Shown: positions 37,900-46,443, numbered from the stretch's first letter. The stretch: DNA of 64,000 nucleotides from Limnoglobus roseus (GCF_008254045.1 NZ_CP042425.1:3844001-3908000); one strand, 5' to 3'. Translations and numbers: made by a program. Notes: generated from the sequence alone by a model not told the origin.

Positions 37900-39024
37900 A
37901 TGCCGACGAAGGACGTGTCGATCGCCCGGTACTTCACCGACCTGCCCGACCCTCGGATGGACCGGACGAAGAAGCACACCCTGGGCGACATCCTGGTGAT
38001 CGCGCTGTGTGCGGTGGTGTGCGGGGCCGACTCATGGGAGGAGGTGGAGGCGTTCGGGGAAGCCAAGCGCGACTGGCTCGGGAAGTTCCTGACCCTGCCG
38101 AATGGCATCCCCAGCCACGACACGTTCGGCCGGGTGTTCGCCCGGCTCGACCCGAATCGGTTCGGCGAGTGCGTGGCCGGGTGGATGGCGGCGGTGTGTG
38201 AGGTGGCCAGGCTGAAGCACATCGCAATTGACGGCAAGGCGTGCCGGTCCGCCCCCCGGAACACGTTCAGCGGGTGCCTCCACCTCGTGAGCGCGTGGGC
38301 GGCCGAGAACCGGCTGATCCTCGGGCAAGCAGGCGTGGCCGACGGGTCGCACGAGATCGCCGCCATCCCCGAGCTGCTCCGCGTGCTCGACCTGAAGGGC
38401 GCGCTGGTGACGCTCGACGCGGCCGGCTGCCAGAAGGAGATCGCCAAGCAGATCCGCAAGAACGGTGGACACTACCTGCTGTCGGTGAAGGGGAACCAGC
38501 CGGCCCTCCACGACGCCGTGTTCGGGGTGTTCGACCGGGCGTGCGAAACCGACTTCGCCGGGGTGAAGCACGACGGGCACGAAGCGGTCGAGGATGGCCA
38601 TGGGCGGCACGAGGAGCGGTACGTCACCGCCATCTACGACCCGCCAGGGCTACCACCCGAGTGGCCGGATGTGGCAGCGGTGGTGCTCGTCGGTCGGGAG
38701 CGCGAGGTGAAGGGGAAACGTACCGACACCGCCCATTACTACATCACGAGCTTGAAGGGGACTGCGGCCGAGCTGGGGCGATTGATCCGCCGGCACTGGG
38801 CGGTGGAGAACGAGTTGCACTGGTGCCTGGACGTGGCGTTCAGAGAGGACGCGAACAAGACGGCGGCCGGGCACGCCGGAACCAACCTCGGGTTGGTGCG
38901 ACGGGTGGCGGCCTCGCTCCTCAAGCAAGACCCGGGCAAAGGCAGCATCAAAGGGAAGCGGTTCAAAGCCGCCCTTGATGAGGGCTACCTGTTGCAGGTC
39001 TTACAGGGATTCCTTGAGGATTAG
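37900..39024 (+). CDS. ISAs1-family transposase, intact
   Basis: This 374-residue DDE transposase starts at ATG 37900. The N-terminal DDE_Tnp_1-associated domain reads YFTDLPDPRMDRTKKHTLGD, then LVIALCAVVCGADSWEEVEA. The first Asp is in HIAIDGKACRSAPR, the second in ALVTLDAAGCQKEIAKQIRK and the Glu in IRRHWAVENELHWCLDVAFR (the usual WxIENxLHWxLDVxF). The stop codon overlaps the right inverted repeat. All motifs are intact, consistent with recent insertion into the alpha-2-macroglobulin gene. Confidence 0.93.
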   Translation: MPTKDVSIARYFTDLPDPRMDRTKKHTLGDILVIALCAVVCGADSWEEVEAFGEAKRDWLGKFLTLPNGIPSHDTFGRVFARLDPNRFGECVAGWMAAVCEVARLKHIAIDGKACRSAPRNTFSGCLHLVSAWAAENRLILGQAGVADGSHEIAAIPELLRVLDLKGALVTLDAAGCQKEIAKQIRKNGGHYLLSVKGNQPALHDAVFGVFDRACETDFAGVKHDGHEAVEDGHGRHEERYVTAIYDPPGLPPEWPDVAAVVLVGREREVKGKRTDTAHYYITSLKGTAAELGRLIRRHWAVENELHWCLDVAFREDANKTAAGHAGTNLGLVRRVAASLLKQDPGKGSIKGKRFKAALDEGYLLQVLQGFLED

Positions 39025-39048
39025 ATGCGTTCGCCCTGGGCTTCAGGG

Positions 39049-40527
39049 TGACGGCCACCTCCGCCGGGGTGAGGATCGTCCCGCCGTCGGCCTTCAACTT
39101 CACACGGATGGTCTGGGTCTCGCCGGTGCGGTTGTGGACGCTGGCGAAGACCTCGCCCGAGTCGCCGGCGGTGAAGCACCGCGGCAGCATCGGCCAGACC
39201 ATGATCGGCTGGAACGTGTGGATCGACGCCTTCGCCCCGCCAACGTGCATCCGCGGCGACACGGCTGTGACCACGACCTGCCACCGAGTCAGGGTGTCCG
39301 GCAGCTTGACGGTGACGGTCGCGTGGCCGGTCGCGTCGGTGCGGACGGCGGCGTTCCAGTACGCGGTGTCGGAGAAGTTCCGCCGCACGGCGGCCGCCGC
39401 GACCAGGTCGGGCAGCGGCCGGTCGTCTTCCGCGTCCGGCGCGGCCGCGATCGGCAGCGCGTTCGACAGGGCCAACGCCGTGAAGGTTGGTGGCTTGGGC
39501 GGCGCCGGCGCGCCCGCGCCGCCAAGACCGCCGATTCCGCCGATCCCACCTCCTCCGATCCCGCCCGCGAACCCGCCGCCGAACCCGCCGAGGCCGCCAC
39601 CGAGGCCGCCGCCGCCGATTCCGCCTCCGACGATCCGCCCGGCAGGAGGCTTCGGCTTGTTCCAGAGGTAGCCGTCGCCGTCGTCCCAGCCGTAGACCGG
39701 GTGCCAGCGGTGCGACGCCGGTGGGACGTGCTGCGAGAAGACTTCTTGCAACAGCAGCGTGTTCCCGACGAACTGGATTTCGAGCCGCTTTTGCTTCGGG
39801 TCGAGACCGAAGAGGTCGGCCAGCGGTGCGTCTCGGCCGGGCAGCCCCTCGTACCAGTTGGCGGTCGAGCCGTTGGCCTCCTTCGAACAGTAGACGTCCA
39901 CCCCGGCGAGCCGGAGCAGATGGGCCACGTCGCGGGTCGTCAGTTGCTTGCGCTGGTAATTGTCCGCGAGGGTGGACCACTCGCCTCGGCGTTCGACGGA
40001 CAAGTTGCTCGTTCGCAACGACGCCCGGACCCGTTCGACGAGGGCGTCGATCCGCACGTCGCCCAGCCGCCGGCGGAGGAGGACGAGGTCGAGCCGGTTC
40101 GCGATCCGGTCGTCGGCGTAGTAGTAGTTGCGAACGTCCGGCGCGGCGTCCGCCTCGATGGCCAGCAAGGACGAGTCGTAGACCGAGGCGATCAAGTCGA
40201 TCGGCTCCTGGCGGTCCACCTGGAAGTCCAACCGCACGAGCGACCCGGGGGCGACGCGGTCGAGCGACGTGACGTTCACCTTGAGCAAGCGGTCGGTCGG
40301 CGTCACGCGGGCGAACGTGTGGGCCTGCCGGCTAGTGGTGTCGTCCTCCGGGTAGAGCACGTCGAGGGCGCACCCGTACTTCAACCCCGGCGGGAGCAAC
40401 TCGTGCAGTCGGTAGAGGCCGTCGCGAAAGGCGATCGGCTTCGCGAAGTGGATGCCGCCGCTGTCCCGCAGGGTGAGCAGCGCCTTCGCGTCCGCGTACC
40501 GGCTGCGGATCGTGCCGGTCACCACCG
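39049..40527 (-). pseudogene. Alpha-2-macroglobulin family protein, middle part, 5'-truncated
   Basis: This is the part preceding the ISAs1 insertion. It includes RYADAKALLTLRDSGGIHFA, the macroglobulin-like domains, a Gly-rich stretch of about 40 residues (near 39520-39650), then NALPIAAAPDAEDDRPLPDL and the bait-proximal domain WNAAVRTDATGHATVTVKLP, MLPRCFTAGDSGEVFASVHN. It ends at VTLKP at the target duplication. About half of a typical planctomycete family member is missing upstream, where IS21 sequence begins at about 40520. With the 3' part it was once a single gene of at least 1,080 codons. Confidence 0.85.
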
Positions 40528-40920
40528 GATCAACTACCGGCACGTGATCGACTGGCTGGTCCGCAAGCCGGGGGCGTTCGCGGGGTACCGGTACCGCGAG
40601 GAACTGTTCCCGACGACCACGTTCCGCATCGCGTACGACGTGCTGCGGTCGCACCTGCCGGCGCGGGCGGACCGCGAGTACCTGCGCCTCCTGCACGCCG
40701 CGGCGCGTGACGGCGGGGCGGCACTGGAAGCGGCGATCCGCGCCGTGCTCGATGGCGACGGGACGCCGGCGGCCGACGCGGTGTCGGATCGGATGCGTGC
40801 GTTGTCGATCCCCCCGACGGTACCGGTCGTCGCCGTCGGCCCCGTGGGCCTGCGTGTGTACGACCAACTCCTGAGTGCCACGGAGGGCACGACCCATGTC
40901 GAAGACGAACGAGACCGAGG
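40520..40920 (+). pseudogene. IS21 IstA transposase, C-terminal fragment
   Basis: The plus strand reads INYRHVIDWLVRKPGAFAGY, then RYREELFPTTTFRIAYDVLR and RVYDQLLSA, the IstA C-terminal region after the rve domain. The DDE domain is missing; the fragment begins at the junction with the alpha-2-macroglobulin gene. No stop codon occurs before the frame overlaps istB, so the end is not defined. Confidence 0.8.
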
Positions 40921-41675
40921 CGGTGACCGGGAACCTGAAGGAACTGGGCCTGCCGACGATGCGTCGGACGTTCGCGGCGGCGGCCGTCGCGGCCCGGGCG
41001 AACGAGCAAACGTTCGAGCAGTACCTGCTGGGCCTGAGCGAGGCCGAACTGAGCCACCGCCGGGAGAACCGGATCGGCCGGCTGCTGCGGGCGTCGAAGC
41101 TACCCCTGGAGAAGAGCTGGGCGGCTCTGGACACGAAGCGGCTGCCGACGAAAGTGGTGCACCAGGCGAAGGCGCTGCTGGACGGCGGGTTCGTGGACCG
41201 GCGCGAGAACGTGCTGGTGTTCGGGCCGCCGGGTTCGGGGAAGACGCACCTCCTCTGCGCGGTGGCGCAGGAACTGGTGCGGTCGGGGCGGAAGGTGCTG
41301 TCCACGACGTGCAACCTGCTGGTCCAGGAACTGCTGCTGGCGAAGCGGGAGCTGAAGCTGCCGAAGGCGTTGAAGCGGTTGGGCGGTTACCCGGTGTTGA
41401 TGGTGGACGATCTGGGTTACGTGCAGCAGAGCCGGGAGGAGATGGAGGTGCTGTTCACCTTGTTGGCGGAGCGGTACGAGCGCGGGAGCGTGCTGCTGAC
41501 GAGCAACCTGGCGTTCTCGGGTTGGGAGGCGATCTTCAAGGATCCAATGACGACCGCGGCGGCCATCGACCGATTAGTACACCACAGCGTGATCGTCGAG
41601 CTGAACGTGCCGAGCTACCGGGCCGAGCAGGCCAAGAGCCGGCGAGCGAAGGGGACCGACGAGACGACGGCATGA
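40896..41675 (+). CDS. istB: IS21-family helper ATPase IstB, intact
   Basis: The protein has 259 residues and starts at ATG 40896, overlapping the istA remnant as usual. An N-terminal helical domain (LGLPTMRRTFAAAAVAARAN, FEQYLLGLSEAELSHRRENR) is followed by an AAA+ domain. Its Walker A is VLVFGPPGSGKTHLLCA (about residue 113) and Walker B is GGYPVLMVDDLGYVQQSREE. Sensor residues lie in RGSVLLTSNLAFSGWEAIF. It directs IstA to targets. With istA truncated the element cannot move by itself, though the gene looks intact. Confidence 0.92.
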   Translation: MSKTNETEAVTGNLKELGLPTMRRTFAAAAVAARANEQTFEQYLLGLSEAELSHRRENRIGRLLRASKLPLEKSWAALDTKRLPTKVVHQAKALLDGGFVDRRENVLVFGPPGSGKTHLLCAVAQELVRSGRKVLSTTCNLLVQELLLAKRELKLPKALKRLGGYPVLMVDDLGYVQQSREEMEVLFTLLAERYERGSVLLTSNLAFSGWEAIFKDPMTTAAAIDRLVHHSVIVELNVPSYRAEQAKSRRAKGTDETTA

Positions 41676-41694
41676 CGAGTGCCGATGTGATGCT

Positions 41695-41740
41695 CAAGCG
41701 GGAAGTGTAACTGTCGCCAAGCGGGAAGCATAACTGTCGC
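41695..41740 (+). repeat. Tandem 23-bp terminal repeats of IS21
   Basis: Two direct copies of a 23-bp unit lie at 41695-41717 and 41718-41740, differing at three adjacent bases (core CAAGCGGGAAG...AACTGTCGC). IS21 members carry several such transposase-binding repeats at each end. This marks the right end of the IS21 remnant, directly joined to IS66 sequence. Confidence 0.7.
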
Positions 41741-41742
41741 CA

Positions 41743-42038
41743 ATCACGGTCGCCGCGTTCGCAACGTCCGGCCTGTCCGTCCGGGCATTTTGTGCGGCCC
41801 GCGGCCTCCCTGAGAAGCGGTTCTGCACGTGGCGGAAGGCCCTCGGCCTGAGTCCCGTCGGACGCCCGGCCGGTCGTCCGACGCCCGCCCCGCCGGCGGG
41901 TTCGTCCCCGTCCGGGTGGTGTCCGACGCGGCGGCCGAGGTCGTCCGGCCCGGCGGGGTCGTCCTCCGCGTCCCGATCACGGCCGACCCGGCCCACGTCG
42001 TCCGGCTGGTCGCCGCGATCCGGGGGGCGACGTGCTGA
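41743..42038 (+). pseudogene. IS66 TnpA (Orf1) remnant
   Basis: The plus strand reads ITVAAFATSGLSVRAFCAAR, then GLPEKRFCTWRKALGLSP, the helix-turn-helix of IS66 Orf1. After one indel near 41895 it reads GFVPVRVVSDAAAEVVRPGG, then VVLRVPITADPAHVVRLVAA and ends TGA 42038. The 5' end is missing at the IS21 junction. The tnpB start overlaps its stop, as in intact IS66 elements. Confidence 0.75.
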
Positions 42039-42172
42039 CCCTCGGCGCGACCGGGGCCATCTACCTGGCCGTGGAACCCCAAGACGGACGGAAGGGGATT
42101 GACGGCCTCGCCGGGGTGGTGGCCGCGGCCCTCGGTCGCGACCCGGCGTCGGGTGACCTGTTCGTCTCTTAG
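42032..42172 (+). pseudogene. IS66 TnpB, N-terminal part
   Basis: From GTG 42032 the frame reads MLTLGATGAIYLAVEPQDGR, then KGIDGLAGVVAAALGRDPAS and GDLFVS, ending in TAG at 42172. This is the first 46 residues of TnpB. The missing part is on the opposite strand at 22809-23036. Both edges share CTTAG (42168-42172 here). Confidence 0.78.
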
Positions 42173-42311
42173 GCCGGGAAGGTCGCCGTGTTCGGCATCC
42201 TGGAGCGATCCGTGGGCGAGGTCCGGCTCAGGATAGATCGTCCAACGCCAACCGGAGCGTGGTGCGGGAGCAGAAACGTACAGTGGGCAGCGAATCCGGC
42301 CCGGCCCGGTG

Positions 42312-42803
42312 TCAGCGGTTCACCCCAGGCAGCGGGGCGTGGTACGCCGTCTCGTACTCGGCGTGTAATCGCCGCACGAGGGCGTCGAAGTCCGGGGCGG
42401 CCCGGTACTCCTGACCGATCCGGCGGCACAAGTCGTGGGCCACCTTCTCCTCGCCCGTCCGGCCCCGGCAGTGCCGGTTGAGGTGATCCCGAATCGTCGG
42501 TCGGTGCCGGTTCAACTCCCACTTCCGCCTCGCCGCGGCGGACAACTCCAACCGACCGGCGGCCACGTCGGCCAGGATGACGTCGTTGACGGCCATCAAC
42601 TCCTGGAGGCTCTGGAATTCGGCCTCCAAGCGGTCGCCGCACGCCTCGGCGGCCCTCAGGTCGTTCTCCAGCCGGCCGACCTCCCACACGTCCAGGCCCA
42701 GCGACTCGGCCAGTACCGGGTCGGCGTAAGCCGTGCCGGCCAAGATCAGGACGGTGATCGGGAGGGCGGCCGACAGCACGCGGGCGTTGCGGATGCGGGT
42801 CAC
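42312..42803 (-). CDS. Small secreted hypothetical protein
   Basis: The protein has 163 residues. I chose GTG 42803 because it begins a good signal peptide (RIRNARVLSAALPITVLILA, cut near AGTAYA-DP) and lies after the terminator of the upstream DUF1559 gene. The mature part is almost fully helical (VWEVGRLENDLRAAEACGDR, LEAEFQSLQELMAVNDVILA, RRIGQEYRAAPDFDALVRRL) with three Cys. I recognise no domain. A PVC-specific exported protein is likely. Confidence 0.65.
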   Translation of the reverse strand: MTRIRNARVLSAALPITVLILAGTAYADPVLAESLGLDVWEVGRLENDLRAAEACGDRLEAEFQSLQELMAVNDVILADVAAGRLELSAAARRKWELNRHRPTIRDHLNRHCRGRTGEEKVAHDLCRRIGQEYRAAPDFDALVRRLHAEYETAYHAPLPGVNR

Positions 42804-42849
42804 GACGGGATTCTCAACGAAGGGTCGGGCGGGATCGGGTTCACACGAA

Positions 42850-42884
42850 CCCCGCCGCGGGGCCGGAACGGCCCCGCGGCGGGG
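42850..42884 (-). terminator. Hairpin terminator after the DUF1559 gene
   Basis: A perfect 15-bp GC stem (CCCCGCCGCGGGGCC at 42850-42864 with its complement at 42870-42884) has a 5-base loop. It lies 9 bp after the DUF1559 stop codon on the minus strand and before the next gene's start. No clear T-run follows. Confidence 0.65.
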
Positions 42885-42892
42885 CACATCCC

Positions 42893-43864
42893 TCAGTAGT
42901 CGGCCAAGATTTCGCCGCCGCCGAACGTGACGAGGGCGGCGAACGTCCGAACGGTAATGGTGCTGTTGACGAACTTGACCGAGCCGTCGGCGAACAGCAG
43001 GTTCAGCCCGCCGGTGTGGAGCGAGTACGGCTGCTGGTTGTTCGAGCAGTTCACGGCGCACGGCCCCGGGACCGTCTCGCCGTCGTAGGAGATGCCGGTG
43101 AAACTCGCGATCTCGCTGGCGCTCGGCCGGATCCACGCCCCGCCGCCGGTCGGGTTCGTGTCCGGGTTGCTGAACGCCTTGCCGGCCTTGTACCACTGCG
43201 GCCGGCCGGTGTCCTCGACCAGGAGGATCGTGTTGGCCGTGCCGTCGGTGACGTCGGTCACCTTCCGGGTGTAGATGCCCTCGGTGTACACCGTCGCCCC
43301 GGCCGCCGACCGGTTGATGTTCGACAGGATGCCGTACCCCTGCGACTTCGACCCGGCCACGAACGTGACCTCGGCCCCCGGCGCGGTCGCGTCCACCCGC
43401 TCGACCGGGACGTAATCCCCGTACGCGAACACGTTACTCCCGCCGTTGTTGTACAGGCCGACGCGGACCTCCGGGCTGGTCGACGGGCAGATGTCGATCT
43501 TGATCGGGATCGCCCCGAGGGGCGTGTTGACCGGGTCGTTGTTCCACCCGCTGAAGTAGTTCAGGTTGACGTGCACGTTCCCCTGCTCGATGTACGGCAG
43601 CAGCCAGCACATGTACGACAACTGCGTCGGCGTCGGGTCGCCGGTGTTGATCTGCCGGTTGACCGACGAGTGGAAGTTGCCGTTCGTGTTCTCGTAGTTG
43701 TGGAACGCCAGGCCGAGCTGCTTGAGGTTGTTCGTGCACTTGATCCGGGAGGCGGCCTCGCGAACTTTCTGGACGGCCGGCAGGAGCAGGCCGATCAGGA
43801 TCGCGATGATGGCGATGACGACCAGGAGTTCGATCAGCGTAAAGGCGCGGCGGTTGCGATTCAT
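42893..43864 (-). CDS. DUF1559 protein with type IV pilin-like N-terminus
   Basis: The 323-residue protein starts at ATG 43864 behind AAAGGAC. It has a class III (prepilin-type) signal: [20 protein letters not shown], processed before Phe with Glu at +5. This is followed by [20 protein letters not shown] and [13 protein letters not shown], the DUF1559 (SBP_bac_10) hallmark of planctomycetes. The C-terminal H-x-G motif region is [20 protein letters not shown]. Such proteins form large paralogous groups and are thought to be exported by a type II/pilus-like system. The exact role is unknown. A lipoprotein gene lies 27 bp upstream in the same operon. Confidence 0.93.
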   Translation of the reverse strand: MNRNRRAFTLIELLVVIAIIAILIGLLLPAVQKVREAASRIKCTNNLKQLGLAFHNYENTNGNFHSSVNRQINTGDPTPTQLSYMCWLLPYIEQGNVHVNLNYFSGWNNDPVNTPLGAIPIKIDICPSTSPEVRVGLYNNGGSNVFAYGDYVPVERVDATAPGAEVTFVAGSKSQGYGILSNINRSAAGATVYTEGIYTRKVTDVTDGTANTILLVEDTGRPQWYKAGKAFSNPDTNPTGGGAWIRPSASEIASFTGISYDGETVPGPCAVNCSNNQQPYSLHTGGLNLLFADGSVKFVNSTITVRTFAALVTFGGGEILADY

Positions 43865-43891
43865 GACAGTCCTTTCGGAACGGGGTCGGGG

Positions 43892-44323
43892 TTAGAGTTG
43901 CAGCGGGGGCAGTTTGTTGGGTTCCTTCTTCACGGTGACGCGGGGGGCGGCGGGGGCGGTCGGCTTGCCGTACTTGCCCTTCAACTTGTCGGCGGCGAAC
44001 TCGGTGATCTTGTCCGACCCGACGGTGACGACGACTTCGGGCCGCCACTCGATGGTGACGGCGTACTCGCCCGGCGGGGCGCCGTCCTCGTGGGCGAACG
44101 TGCTCAGTTTGACCGTGCCCGCGGCGTCCACCCGCCCGGTCGGCAGGGGGACCTTCGGATCGGCCTTGCCGACCGGGTGCAGCACGACCGTCGCGCCCGC
44201 GGCCGGCTTGCCGAGCACCTGCACCTCGAACTCGACCGGGTACGCCGGTGGTTCGGTCCGGGTACAGCCGGCACCGAGGAGCGCCACGACGCCGGCCACG
44301 GCGTAGAAGAATCGGATCCTCAT
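43892..44323 (-). CDS. Lipoprotein with carboxypeptidase-regulatory-like fold, cotranscribed with DUF1559
   Basis: The protein has 143 residues and starts at ATG 44323 behind AAAGGGAGAG. The lipoprotein signal MRIRFFYAVAGVVALLGAGC has the lipobox LGAG-C (Cys 20). The mature domain reads VEFEVQVLGKPAAGATVVLH, RVDAAGTVKLSTFAHEDGAP and GEYAVTIEW. This is the pattern of a single Ig-like, carboxypeptidase-regulatory-like (transthyretin-fold) domain, commonly encoded next to DUF1559 genes in planctomycetes. The C-terminus (KGKYGKPTAPAAPRVTVKKE) is Pro/Lys-rich. It is probably anchored at a membrane and helps assemble or display the DUF1559 partner. Confidence 0.82.
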   Translation of the reverse strand: MRIRFFYAVAGVVALLGAGCTRTEPPAYPVEFEVQVLGKPAAGATVVLHPVGKADPKVPLPTGRVDAAGTVKLSTFAHEDGAPPGEYAVTIEWRPEVVVTVGSDKITEFAADKLKGKYGKPTAPAAPRVTVKKEPNKLPPLQL

Positions 44324-44828
44324 CTCTCCCTTTCCTGTGACCAAAAGTTCCGGACCGGCAGGTCGACACACGACCCGGATGTCACCACCTTGAGACTCAA
44401 GATCGGCAACACGATTACCAAGATGACAAACAATGTGATCTAACGCAAGGCGTGGTAACCCTTGAGCGATGCTACTTGGTCACATCCGACATCCGACGTT
44501 CCGATTCGTCCCTGCCGTTTTTAGAGCTAAAGACGTGAAGAATCGCAACTTGTGGGTCTGGAATTGCCGGACGTATGAGTGGCCGTCATTTGACAGAGTG
44601 GGCTCGGGCGACTTAACAAACTCGGGTCGATGAAGTGCGAGGGGAATCCACTCGCCAACGCGGTCTCGCGTCCCGTCCTTCTTTGCGAACGGGAATTGCA
44701 CCGGGGTGCGGTCCAACTCTTTCGGCGTGTCGAAACGGTTTCCGGTCCGGCCGCAACACGGACGGTTTCGATCGGGCAACGGACGAACGCCACGTCGCCG
44801 ACGCCGAGGCCGATCGCAACAAAACGAA
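44324..44828. other. Intergenic region between two leftward transcription units
   Basis: About 505 bp without a gene. The part nearest 44400-44600 is less GC-rich and should contain the promoter of the lipoprotein-DUF1559 operon. I see no RNA gene. The terminator of the Met/Cys-rich gene lies at the right edge. Confidence 0.4.
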
Positions 44829-44863
44829 CGCGGGCGGGGAGTGAAGAGACCTCCCCGCCCGCG
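44829..44863 (-). terminator. Rho-independent-type terminator of the Met/Cys-rich gene
   Basis: A 13-bp perfect GC stem (CGCGGGCGGGGAG at 44829-44841, complement 44851-44863) with a 9-base loop lies 19 bp beyond the stop codon at 44883. On the minus strand it is followed by TTCGTTTTGTT, a T-rich tail. Confidence 0.75.
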
Positions 44864-44882
44864 TCAAGATATCGAGTCCGGC

Positions 44883-45338
44883 TCAGCACATGCAGCAGCA
44901 CACCGGGGTGCCGCCCATCATCAGGCAGCACGTGCACCCGGTCTTCATGCAGGCCGTCATGCAGTCGCAGCAGCCCTGGATCATGTCGCAGCACGCCTTG
45001 TCCCCGCTCGTGCACGTGACGCAGCACCCGTCCTTGGTCATCTCGACCTTGCACGCACCCATCGTCAGGTTGCAGCAGCACACCATCATGCCGTTCATCA
45101 TGCACGCCACGCTGCACATGCCCCCGGCCATCATCGTGCACAGGTTCTGCATCATCGTGCACGCCGTCGGATCGTCGCACATACAGGTGATCTTCATCCC
45201 GCCGGTGCACTTCTCCATCTTCATCGTGCACCGGGGGACCATCACCATGTTCGGCATCGAGGCCGGCATCATCTCGGGCATGTTCGTGGACGGGGCGCCG
45301 GACATGTTGGTGGCGGCCATGCGGTTCATCGTCATCAT
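44883..45338 (-). CDS. Methionine- and cysteine-rich small protein, probable metal binder
   Basis: The 151-residue protein starts at ATG 45338 with GGAG nine bases upstream and has its own terminator. By my count it has about 28 Cys and 32 Met, roughly 40 per cent of all residues. The Cys lie in CC, CCC and CxC clusters (MMVCCCNLTMGACKVEM, KACCDMIQGCCDCMTACM, CTCCLMMGGTPVCCCMC) with almost no hydrophobic core. The N-terminal 35 residues are Met/Pro/Asn-rich. There is no signal peptide, heme motif or known domain. Such composition fits binding of soft metals such as Cu(I), or storage of sulfur amino acids; neither is shown. Confidence 0.7.
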   Translation of the reverse strand: MMTMNRMAATNMSGAPSTNMPEMMPASMPNMVMVPRCTMKMEKCTGGMKITCMCDDPTACTMMQNLCTMMAGGMCSVACMMNGMMVCCCNLTMGACKVEMTKDGCCVTCTSGDKACCDMIQGCCDCMTACMKTGCTCCLMMGGTPVCCCMC

Positions 45339-45904
45339 GGGAAAAGCTCCGGGTCGGTGTGATTGGTTCGGGTGACGTGGGAGATGATAACCCGGATCGA
45401 CGCCGGTTCAACCGCGACCGAATCGCTGTACGTTCCGATTTCGAAGCCCGAAGTGACGATCGAAGAATTCCAGCGGTTTGCCGATCTCGGAAGTGGTGAT
45501 TCGACAAATCGCCTGAGAATTCGCCCTTTTAATTCTGATCCGGACAATCATCCGTTGTTCGCGCCGTTGTCCAGAAGCGGCGAAAGAATCTCCGAAAATC
45601 CTGAAAATGGTTTCGGGTGATGCCCTTCACACCCCAAGTCATGGCGTCGACGACCACCATAGATGACTTAGTAGACAGTTAAAGTCGCAATTACAACATC
45701 CGTCATGTTGATTAAGATGACTCCTATGGTAATACTACATGTGTTGCGTGGCCCAGTCTTCCCATTCGAGTCGCCCGACCTTGATGGAGAGACAAGGCCG
45801 GGCGGTCCAGACACCTTGGGGAGAGGGGTGTCCTTCGAACGGGAAACGGGGCCACGCACTTCTAACGCCGCTGGTGGCGTTAGCACCTCACCCGGAGATG
45901 AATC
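45339..45904. other. Intergenic region, partly AT-rich
   Basis: These 566 bp between divergent genes show no gene. The right half (45650-45760) is distinctly AT-rich for this genome and probably includes the promoter of the small secreted protein at 45905; the left part should contain the promoter of the Met/Cys-rich gene. GGAG occurs just before the ATG at 45905. Confidence 0.4.
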
Positions 45905-46213
45905 ATGCGTAAGCTGCTGTTGGCCCTGTCCGCCCTGGCCGTGACGGTCGGGTTCACCATCGCCTCGGAAGTGTCGTTCGTGAAGTACGACGCGGACAAG
46001 AAAGAACTGACCGTCAAAGAGGGCGACAAGGAGGCGACCTACAAGGTCACCGACGAGACGAAGGTCAAGCGCGGCGAGAAGGACGCCAAACTGGAGAACG
46101 TCCTGAAGCACTTCTCCGAGAAGGCCAAAGCCGGTGACGCCTTCGAACTGACCGCCGACAAGGACAAGAAGACCGTCTCGGAAATCAAACTCAAGGGCGG
46201 CAAGAAGCAGTAA
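45905..46213 (+). CDS. Small secreted lysine-rich protein
   Basis: The protein has 102 residues and starts at ATG 45905 with a signal peptide (MRKLLLALSALAVTVGFTIA). The mature 80 residues are highly charged (KYDADKKELTVKEGDKEATY, KVTDETKVKRGEKDAKLENV, LKHFSEKAKAGDAFELTADK) and look like one small beta barrel with a helix. I have seen such proteins in planctomycete genomes without function. It has its own terminator. Confidence 0.72.
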   Translation: MRKLLLALSALAVTVGFTIASEVSFVKYDADKKELTVKEGDKEATYKVTDETKVKRGEKDAKLENVLKHFSEKAKAGDAFELTADKDKKTVSEIKLKGGKKQ

Positions 46214-46228
46214 CCGGTCGTCGACGTC

Positions 46229-46258
46229 CCGCGGCGGAGGGCTTGCCCTCCGCCGCGG
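46229..46258 (+). terminator. Hairpin terminator
   Basis: A perfect 13-bp stem (CCGCGGCGGAGGG at 46229-46241, complement 46246-46258) with loop CTTG is followed by TTCATT. It lies 15 bp after the stop at 46213 and separates this gene from the ssu operon. Confidence 0.75.
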
Positions 46259-46443
46259 TTCATTCCGTTCCAGCGAGTCAACGCCCGGCCCCACGTCCGA
46301 CCGGCGAGCCTTCCTTGGGCCCGCGGCGAACCTCCACGCGATCGAACGAAATCCGGCCACGGGAACACCATCCTGGGCCGCCCGGTGAGTACTCGCACCC
46401 ACGTGCCCCAACCTCCCACGACCGCCTTCGGAGCACCCGCCCC

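Larger units (their letters stand above)
37038..39038 (+). mobile_element. ISAs1-family element with passenger gene
   Basis: The ends are inverted repeats CAGGGC[A/G]AACGCA[C/T]CTAA (37038-37055 and inward from 39038; 16 of 18 match). A perfect 10-bp target duplication GGCTTCAGGG flanks the element at 37028-37037 and 39039-39048. Removing the element and one duplication restores the alpha-2-macroglobulin frame. At 2,001 bp it is longer than usual ISAs1 members because, besides the transposase, it carries a 212-codon passenger gene in the opposite direction. Confidence 0.92.

Noticed and set aside
38963..41314. 783-codon open frame on the minus strand as one protein
   Set aside because: Only 39049-40527 is alpha-2-macroglobulin. 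The upstream part is antisense to istA/istB and the downstream end lies inside the ISAs1 terminus.
42178..42240. Possible IS1595/ISXO2-like fragment (KVAVFGILERSVGEVRL)
   Set aside because: Only about 20 residues resemble such transposases; too short to support a feature, though it lies at the inferred inversion edge.
44890..45375. 161-codon frame on the plus strand opposite the Met/Cys-rich gene
   Set aside because: His/Met/Ile-rich antisense shadow without ribosome binding site. The minus frame has a ribosome binding site and a terminator.
46259..46443. SAM or other sulfur riboswitch upstream of ssuA
   Set aside because: The 185-bp leader shows no S-box-like conserved core or clear anti-terminator pair.
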